From: Thermothelomyces thermophilus ATCC 42464
Taxonomy: Eukaryota; Ascomycota; Sordariomycetes; Sordariales; Chaetomiaceae
Assembly: GCF_000226095.1 (NCBI RefSeq)
Contig: NC_016472.1
Span: 9,424,001 to 9,488,000 of the forward strand
Reading direction: 5' to 3'
Length of the DNA: 64,000 nucleotides
The position numbers and the translations under genes are program-made. Below are positions 57,608 to 64,000 of the stretch, one piece after another. The notes under the pieces were generated by a model, which was given only the letters and a program-made list of their open reading frames with translations, was not told the origin of the DNA and ran no database searches. Within the stretch, counting starts at the first letter, position 1. Each line of letters starts with the position of its first letter.

Positions 57608-58178
57608 TTATTCGCCAAACAGGCGGCGGACTCGCCGCAGAACGCTATCCTTCTCCGGGTCGTAAGGGTGGTCCTTACTCGGGATCTCGAGAACGGCAGG
57701 AAATGCTTGAGTATAGGTATCAATCCGGTTCCGTATCCTGTCGGCAATCTGCAGCACAGGTCTCAGTACGCACTCCGATTCGGCGTCTGTTGCGGAGCGT
57801 CAAAGAGTGACTGACGTGTTGGTTGATCAGGACTATCCCAATGTCCTTCCTCTCCGTCGTAAACCTATCGAACGCCGCTTCGATCGCAGCATTATCTGTC
57901 TTGGCATCGACGACCAGGAAATTCTTCTGGTTGTCTGGCGGTGCGGTGACATGCTAACGATGGATGGTTCAGACTCGAGGTTCTAGAAGTTCAAGCAGTG
58001 ATGGGTGTGGTACGTACGCCAATGCCTGCCAAGAGCAATCCCGTCACAGAGTCCTGTTCCCAGGCGCACCAGTTAGTCCGCACTCTCAGCGGTTGCTTAT
58101 TCTCTCTGGGAATCTACTTGCCTCGTCTCCGATCACAGCCAAGAACTGCCTGTCGCGGAAGTCGGCTTGGGACGCCAT
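57608..58178 (-). CDS. vma7: V-type proton ATPase subunit F
   Basis: Small V1 subunit of the central rotor stalk of the vacuolar proton ATPase. The gene is split into four short exons on the complement, 58122-58178, 58018-58053, 57816-57953 and 57608-57748, all joining in phase 0 to 123 aa, the family length. The sequence is almost the textbook fungal protein: [59 protein letters not shown], and the end [24 protein letters not shown]. Intron 1 (68 nt) has a GC donor, GAG|GCAAGT, with a CTAAC branch and an ACAG acceptor. Exon 2 is 36 nt. Because no exon exceeds 47 codons the gene is easy to miss. It is divergent from NUR1 (645 bases) and converges on the NPC2-like gene. Confidence 0.95.
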
Positions 58179-58823
58179 CGCTGTTATGGCAATTGAAAGG
58201 CGGGGCGATGGGCAGATGGAGGCAGGACGAAAGGGCCGCCGAGTCGAGGTCCCGGATTAAGCAATGAATGTCAAAAGTGCTCGGCGGGTTGTTTTGTTGT
58301 TCAGTCGTAGCGAAGATCTCGGTATCTCGAATCCGAAAGCAGGACTTCGGGCCCCGTCCCGCCCGCGCTGAGCCGTTGAGGTGTGACGCCGTCCAGAGCT
58401 TCGCCCTGACCAACAGACGGCCGGACCCACTGCGACCCCGCTGCCTGCTTGCCGCTGCCGACCCCTGTTACGGTATGCCTCCGTTTTCAGCCCATCGCCC
58501 GACCTTAATTGTAGAAGGTTTGAAGTGGGGCCTGTTGCTGGTTCGATTCTTTCAAAAAGTAACGGAGACGTACTACGTAAACAATGTGAGAAAGTTTGCA
58601 ACATTCAATATATAGTTCGATCGCCAACCTGGGCCGCGCATGCTGCGCTCCAACAAATGACATCGTCGCCGCAACACCTTGGCTGAGTTGGTCAACAGTC
58701 GGCTGCTCGTGGCATTTCTGGGCTGTCTTCGTGGCATCGCGAGGCCCAGGAGAGCAGCAAACGGAAATTTGCAGCGGCGCGCATTCGCAAGAAGCTCAGC
58801 CAGCGTGACCACGCGGAACAATC
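58179..58823. promoter_or_regulatory. Divergent promoter region (VMA7 / NUR1)
   Basis: The 645 bases between two divergent start codons. No strong motif recognised; open frames here are short and overlapping. Confidence 0.45.
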
Positions 58824-60481
58824 ATGCCTCCACGACCACAGCGCCTTGTGCGGCGCCAGCCGCTCGGCCAGAGACTTCGCGCCATGCTCAATCCCATGGA
58901 CTTTTACCTCTGGCTGTCCGAGGAGATACAGACTTTCGACTGGGACTCGAAAGCCTTTGGCACCCGATTCGGCCTGGCTGCCAACTTCGTTTTTCTGATC
59001 GCGAGAGCAAACGCCGGCAAGACACGCGATGCCGTTGATGACGTGTTTGGCGATGCGCCAGCTAATGGCTGGTTCACCCTTTTGGTAGTCTTGGACTCTT
59101 CCCTGTACGGACTTTTGACGGCTTTTGGCTAACGTGTCTCGACTTTGTGTAGGCCAACTTCCTCCAATGGACGCTGATTTCCATCTCGGTCCTGAACGCG
59201 TTCTACGCAATGACGCGATCCCGCCACTACCGACTTTTTGAGGTGAACGTCGAAGCAGCAGGACCGGGAACGCCATCGGCGCAACGCGTCCGCGTCGATT
59301 CTCCTCCGGCCTCATCGACCCCCCTGCGACTTATTCAGGAAGTCTTGAGACCCGAAACGGCCGAACAGCGGGCTCACCCCGACAGGACGCGTGACGTGTG
59401 GGAGATGAAGGTGTGGGATCCGTACCCGGCGACGCTGCGAATGTTCTGCCTCTTCAGCCCTGGTCACATTCTCATCCACATGCTCTTCCTCCCGCTTCCG
59501 AACCTCGATCCGCGCCCGAGCGTTACGGTATTCAAGTGCTTCCTTCTGCAGGTCATTCTCTCGGCGCAGTTGCTGCTCCTGCACTCGCGCTTCTCCCAGC
59601 AAAGCAAGGACACGGCTATTATACACAAGGAGGTCATGCACGAATATGACGTCAAATACGTCCATCCTCGACTCCAGCCGGTGGTCCGCGAAGTCTCGAC
59701 CCAGGTATCCATCAGTGATGGAAAGGTTGACCAAGAAGAAATCACGGTGGGCACACCGACAACAGTGATTCGGCGCTCTTTTCAGACACATCCGAATCCG
59801 AGCTACGCCCGCTACGTCAACTCGGATGCCGGGCAATCCACGCCAACCAGGACGACCATGTCACCCCAGCTAAGGCCAGCCACGCCGTCGAATCCCTTCA
59901 CCCCCGCGGCCAAGCCAAGGACCTCCGTGCTCCCGTCTTTTGCTGCCCAGGTACAGCAGCAACGACAATCCTCTCTTCGGAATAGCCTCCCGTCTGTTGC
60001 ATCCACGACAGACGCCAGCGACCCGCCTCCAGCCCCCTTCTCAGCCGCCAAACCCAGCGCCTCGGCCGGCACGAGCACCGGGGTGAACTTCAACGTGGCC
60101 GCAAACTCGGGCTACGGAGGTAGCATGGGCGTGTTTACGCACATGAACTCCCCGCTAAAGAAGGCGACCAGTCTCGGCGACATGAACGGCGGCTACCCGT
60201 CGCCGCGCAACAACCGCGAGATGGCGGCGCTCGAGCAGCGCGACCTGGCCGAGCGCATGGTCCGGCAGAGCAGCCCGTCCAAGGAGCACCGGCGCCCAAC
60301 AGGCACGGGGACGGGAGCCGCCCAGCTAGAGCAGGGTCAGGGTCAGGGTCAGGCCCAGGGCCAGGGCCAGAGCCAGGGCCAAAGTTTGAGCGCTAGTAGC
60401 TTTATGCATTCTCCGGAGAAGTTGGCTAGGGCAAGGGCGAACCGCTGGACGCAGGAGAGGTTTCCCACGAGATATGTTTGA
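58824..60481 (+). CDS. nur1: Nuclear rim protein 1 (NUR1)
   Basis: Inner nuclear membrane protein that with LEM-domain partners tethers rDNA or heterochromatin at the nuclear edge in yeasts. Exons 58824-59084 and 59153-60481 give 529 aa; the 68-nt intron has donor GTAGTC and a GCTAAC branch. The NUR1 domain (Pfam DUF2418) is recognised by MDFYLWLSEEIQTFDWDSK near the N-terminus, WEMKVWDPYPATLRMFCLFSPGH in the middle and YDVKYVHPRLQP after the last membrane segment. Membrane helices lie around residues 48-60, 85-107, 170-190 and 204-222. The C-terminal 280 residues are Ser/Thr/Pro-rich and include an imperfect Gly-Gln repeat coded at about 60335-60385. The start codon lies at the conserved MPPRPQRLVRR. 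Confidence 0.92.
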
Positions 60482-60869
60482 AACAGTACGGGGAGGGGAC
60501 TTCAGAAGGGTGCCAGCTGGTGGGCAAGCCTCGCTTGTCTGTCTGTACATACCATAGAAGGCTGATATCATAATCGCTTCGGCGAAGGGTATCGGGAGGG
60601 GTGCATTGTGCTTCATATCGTAGCATTTTTTGGGGAGTTTTGGAGTTATCGTTCTGGAGTTCTCGGGCGGGATAAACATGTGGTTGCTTCCACCCGTTCT
60701 GGCCATGGTACTTTCGAATCTTACTTTCTGTGCTTGGCACACCCATCATCCGGTGATTGACATATCCATGACTGCGTGATTGGCCTCAACTTTACTGCGT
60801 ACTTTCGGGAGGAGAAGACGGTGAGACAACAAAAAGAAGGATTTATTAGGTTGCTGGGGGCAAAAGGAA
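60482..60869. other. Intergenic between NUR1 and tRNA-Gly
   Basis: 3' region of NUR1 and the downstream flank of the tRNA gene. No coding region recognised. Confidence 0.6.
60862..60865 (-). terminator. Pol III terminator of tRNA-Gly
   Basis: A TTTT run on the minus strand begins four bases after the discriminator base of the tRNA. Four T is the short end of functional Pol III terminators. Confidence 0.6.
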
Positions 60870-60940
60870 TGCGTCAGCCGCGAATCGAACGCGGGGCCCA
60901 TCGATGGCAACGATGGATTTTACCACTAAACCACTGACGC
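60870..60940 (-). tRNA. tRNA-Gly (anticodon GCC)
   Basis: On the minus strand a 71-nt cloverleaf folds without an intron. The acceptor stem pairs GCGTCAG with CTGACGC and is followed by discriminator A. The D-arm region carries the A-box TGGTTTAGTGG, the anticodon stem CATCG/CGATG encloses loop TTGCCAT (anticodon GCC), and the T-arm CGCG/CGCG encloses TTCGATT within the B-box. All hallmarks of a functional eukaryotic tRNA-Gly are intact. Confidence 0.97.
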
Positions 60941-61517
60941 GGTGGATTATTTTCTAAACCTTAAGCGGGTTCGGGAGTACGCAGGACATCGTTACACTCA
61001 AGTACCGAGTTGGTGTTATCTAAACTGGAAGGAGCCGAAGACGTCGAAGAAGTCGTTGAGGGTAAGGCACCTGCCTACCAAGGTAGCCCATCCAGATGAG
61101 TAAGGGTATGGTAATTACCTTTTGGCCGCTGGCGGTTGCTGAAGCGAGTTATGGTTGCCAGACTTGTATTATTCCACGGCACGGGCCTCGACCCTCGCTC
61201 GCACCAGCCCTCCCCGAGTTGGCCGAGACGTAGGTTGGGGTAGGGACCACATACCTTGCCTTTGGAAGGCACCCGCAAGGCACTTTGTTGTTAGCTTGCT
61301 GGCTGCCCTCCTTCCTGACCAGACTGCTGCCACTCTCTAGTCGACCTCCAATGGGTAGGGTCGACTTTCCGTTGCACGGATATTATTATATTACCCCACG
61401 CGCCAGGCAAGAGACCTCGTCGGCATAGGCTTAAAGCAATCCCTTTACCCGCTATGCGACAGCGTTCCAAGTGCTCCGATCAAACGCTTCAGGCCAGAGG
61501 CCAGCCGAAGCGACAGC
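60941..61517. other. Intergenic upstream of the terminal open frame
   Basis: Contains the upstream flank of the tRNA gene and the presumed promoter of the terminal gene. The plus-strand frame of that gene has a stop at 61356-61358 and stays open afterwards, so its coding start lies at or after 61359. Confidence 0.5.
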
Positions 61518-64000
61518 ATGACCTCCCTCTCTGAGACTGGTCGTCGCGGAGCCAATCCGTCATCAACACATCGAGGAACCACGCAGATACTGGGAAATGT
61601 TGGAGATTCACCTGCCACGCGAAGAAATCTCTCCAGATCCGTGGCTGAGTTCTTCTCCAAGCTAAGACCCAGTAAGCGACCGGAGCGTGGTGGTACCTTT
61701 CGGCCGACGACAGAGGACTTCGAGGCGCACCAGCCGGTGGAACCGGCGTCGCCAGTGCTCTCTCGGAGCTGCGAAAGGAAGAGCCCCAGCTCCCTAAGCC
61801 GTCACGACCCGGACACGATCCCGGCCAGCCGTTGGAACACGCCCACCACCCCGCCTCGGAGGGCACGCAGCGTTGGGGCAAGGGAAATAGCGCCGGTTTT
61901 CGAGACAGGATCCTTCAACTCGAGCAGGGACGCGAGACCGGCCGAGGGCCGCCTCCCTCGGAGCCCGCGGCACGCTCACAACGGCGGTCACAACCGCACC
62001 TGTCACAGCCCACAGCCCAATTTCTCTCCTCTGGCCGCCACCTCGCCGATCCGGCTGGCCCCAAGCCACCACTACGCGCCGCCGCCGGCCGTCGCCGCCC
62101 TAGCCCAGCCACAAGGCTCGCGTGACCTCCTCGTCGCACGCCGCGCCCTCCGCCGACGGCGTCAGCACACGCTCATCTCGAGCGGCGACTTCCTCGGCGT
62201 CACTGGCGCGAACCCTTACACGGGCGAGCCCGACGTCATCACGCCACCCACGCCCTCCGACGACGCCATCGTCACGACCTCGTCGTCGTCCTTATTACCG
62301 CCTCCTCCACCACCTTCTCATGTTGTTGCCGGGACGAATACTGCTACACCTGGCAGCGGCGGCGGTGATGGGAGGAGTAATAGGAGCAATAGTAGTGGGC
62401 CCGCGGGCTTGATGCTGTCGACGACACGAGCTCGGCAGGCGGAGCCGGAACGCGGACACGACGCGGAAGTCGGTCTTGAGTACGGCGACAGGGACAGGGC
62501 GGACCGGCGCTTGCGGCGGGAGGAGGAGCGGCTGTACCGGGCCGAACAGAGGAAGGCGGCGCTGCGGGAGGCGCTCGCGCAGAGCGGTATCAGGTGGCGG
62601 CGGGAGGAGTGCGGGTGGAGCTCGGTGGCAGAGCCCAGGCGGCTAAGCCCGATCTTGCAGTCGCCGTCGGGGAGCGGGAAGTCGGCGGTGGCGGCGTCGG
62701 GGACGTGTGCAGGTGGTGTTGCTGGATGCGCGCCGACGAGGGAAGAGCATTTTTTAGGGATGCCGGCGGCGGTCCCCAGACCGGCCAGCAGCAGTCGCTG
62801 CCACAGCCGCCGCCGCCGCCATCTCGGTGGAAACACGGGAATCATGAAGATCATGGAAAGGTGTGCGGGAACGACGTCCCTGAAGCAACAGTATGGACAG
62901 GCGAGCCTCGGAACAGTGAGCGTGAATGGGGGGGACGTAACAGGAGGGCTGTGTCGGCTGAGAGAAGTGATGGCACGGTTAAGTGTACCACCTCTCGTCC
63001 TTCACCGGAAAATATCTCTTCAGCAGCTTGGAAGCGGCCACTTGGACCACCAACAGGTGCGGGACTTGGACAGCCTCGTGGTCGTTCCCGTGGATCTCCG
63101 CCAGCTTTCCGAGGGCTGCAGAGCTCAACGAATGTCCAGCGACCGGATCCCGAAGTTGCACGAGTTGGGTTTGATAGACTTGTCGAAAGGGAGTCAACCC
63201 TGCGTCGCGGACAGCCCCCGCGGCGGGAACGGCCTCAAGATCAAGGGGCGTCCAAGAGAGATCGTTCATGGCCTGGGCCGGGCACTCCAATCTGCTTGCA
63301 CACGCACCACCACCACTACTGGCTTCGGACAGCGACACGATCAGCCTCGCCACCGCACCACCGCCCATCCTTGCGGCGCGATGCGAGACAGGTGGCACGA
63401 AGCTCCTCCGGATCTGGGAGCCTCGATGCCCAAAGCGCACTCACAGTCAACATCGCCCCCGTTCCCGACCACGACGCTCAACGACGTCTGTTTCACTCGG
63501 CCGGTTTCCCCCGGCAGCGTGCGACTGAGCGTCTGGCCGAATCTCGACGGCCGGGATCCGCGGAGAGCGACGGCAGCGGCAATACCAAAGGAGGCGGAAC
63601 GATGCCGGGGACTGGGAAGTCCTTCCCTCCTTCCGCATCTCGTACTCGAAGCAGGCAGCGATACTACGTCGTCGTTGACCGACCAAGAGACGACAGTCCC
63701 CGTCCAGGGGCATCAGTACTCCGCGACCGTCGGCCAGCCCGCAACAAGGGACGAGAATCGCTCACCCCGACAACGATATTGGAGAATGAGGGAAACGATG
63801 CGCAAGCCGGCCGCTCCAGGGGAGACGAATCTCGACGACGAAGTCGATACCGGCGCGTCATCACCCACGTACACACGCACGTCCATATGCTGTATCACGG
63901 AGCAGCCTCGAACGTCGCGGTCAGCGATACCACCACGGAAACACGGGAACCAGACGTTTGCGCGCGGCGCAGCGCGGACAGCCTTTGTCCATTACGTAGA
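61518..64000 (+). CDS. Large uncharacterised basic protein, 3' partial
   Basis: A single plus-strand frame is open from 61359 to the window edge with no stop, at least 827 codons from the first in-frame ATG at 61518. I checked the frame at about ten ATG anchor positions along the stretch. The product is Arg/Ser/Pro/Thr-rich and mostly looks disordered. Distinctive parts are the start MTSLSETGRRGANPSS, the segment ISSGDFLGVTGANPYTGE followed by Asp-Val-Ile-Thr-Pro-Pro (residues about 220-245), a Ser/Thr/Pro run, and a charged helix RDRADRRLRREEERLYRAEQ (about 320-345) of coiled-coil type. Later regions mention no catalytic motif I know. An intron cannot be excluded, and the true start could be downstream. 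No function is proposed; nuclear or cytoskeletal roles would be guesses. Confidence 0.65.
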   Translation, partial: MTSLSETGRRGANPSSTHRGTTQILGNVGDSPATRRNLSRSVAEFFSKLRPSKRPERGGTFRPTTEDFEAHQPVEPASPVLSRSCERKSPSSLSRHDPDTIPASRWNTPTTPPRRARSVGAREIAPVFETGSFNSSRDARPAEGRLPRSPRHAHNGGHNRTCHSPQPNFSPLAATSPIRLAPSHHYAPPPAVAALAQPQGSRDLLVARRALRRRRQHTLISSGDFLGVTGANPYTGEPDVITPPTPSDDAIVTTSSSSLLPPPPPPSHVVAGTNTATPGSGGGDGRSNRSNSSGPAGLMLSTTRARQAEPERGHDAEVGLEYGDRDRADRRLRREEERLYRAEQRKAALREALAQSGIRWRREECGWSSVAEPRRLSPILQSPSGSGKSAVAASGTCAGGVAGCAPTREEHFLGMPAAVPRPASSSRCHSRRRRHLGGNTGIMKIMERCAGTTSLKQQYGQASLGTVSVNGGDVTGGLCRLREVMARLSVPPLVLHRKISLQQLGSGHLDHQQVRDLDSLVVVPVDLRQLSEGCRAQRMSSDRIPKLHELGLIDLSKGSQPCVADSPRGGNGLKIKGRPREIVHGLGRALQSACTRTTTTTGFGQRHDQPRHRTTAHPCGAMRDRWHEAPPDLGASMPKAHSQSTSPPFPTTTLNDVCFTRPVSPGSVRLSVWPNLDGRDPRRATAAAIPKEAERCRGLGSPSLLPHLVLEAGSDTTSSLTDQETTVPVQGHQYSATVGQPATRDENRSPRQRYWRMRETMRKPAAPGETNLDDEVDTGASSPTYTRTSICCITEQPRTSRSAIPPRKHGNQTFARGAARTAFVHYV

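Overview
The window looks like nuclear DNA of a filamentous ascomycete, most likely a Sordariomycete and plausibly Sordariales/Chaetomiaceae. The grounds are short (50-220 nt) GT-AG introns with CTAAC-type branch sites, very GC-rich third codon positions in many exons, long intergenic gaps, and protein families typical of Pezizomycotina (7-TM fungal rhodopsin-like receptor, C2H2/fungal_trans and Zn2Cys6 regulators, DHA14-type MFS pump, NUR1). The genus is inference. No transposon, LTR element, viral copy, rRNA or CRISPR array was recognised.

Layout, left to right: RNA polymerase subunit RPB5 (+, 595-1542); rhodopsin-like 7-TM protein (-, 2743-4529); pyridoxamine-phosphate-oxidase-like FMN protein (-, 7378-8277); decayed GH17 glucanase (+, 9468-10439); YKE4/ZIP7-type zinc transporter (+, 11199-12762); arrestin-like protein (+, 15683-17329); metallophosphoesterase (+, 20477-21834); PEX12 (-, 22149-23468); hotdog thioesterase (+, 24216-25229); F-box protein with a very acidic tail (-, 25616-28078); C2H2/fungal_trans transcription factor (-, 29492-32734); a 5.1-kb gene-free stretch; SAP30-like Sin3-binding protein (+, 37870-38543); mitochondrial DnaJ MDJ1 (+, 39155-40945); MFS efflux pump (-, 42042-44184) divergent from a Zn2Cys6 regulator (+, 45994-48809); PHD/SET protein SET3 (-, 50737-53544); NPC2-like lipid transfer protein (+, 56645-57305); V-ATPase subunit F (-, 57608-58178); nuclear rim protein NUR1 (+, 58824-60481); tRNA-Gly(GCC) (-, 60870-60940); and a long uncharacterised open frame running off the right edge (61518-64000).

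Most genes are housekeeping and functionally independent. Three (SAP30-like, SET3, NUR1) act in chromatin or the nuclear periphery. The MFS pump and the Zn2Cys6 regulator share a 1.8-kb divergent intergenic region and are the best candidate functional pair. Exon structures were built by hand from splice consensus and family alignment from memory; in every multi-exon model the phases close to a whole number of codons, except for the decayed GH17 gene.

Points of most interest are two GC-AG introns with identical AG|GCAAGT donors, a 28-nt microexon in the Zn2Cys6 factor, a last exon of MDJ1 hidden behind a stop that overlaps the splice donor, an open charged tail beyond the MFS stop codon, a GH17 gene in decay, six exact copies of a 12-bp perfect palindrome (five of them flanking the C2H2 factor), several over-represented TAC-NNNN-TA nonamers, and a perfect 23-bp palindrome next to a CCAAT box upstream of SET3.
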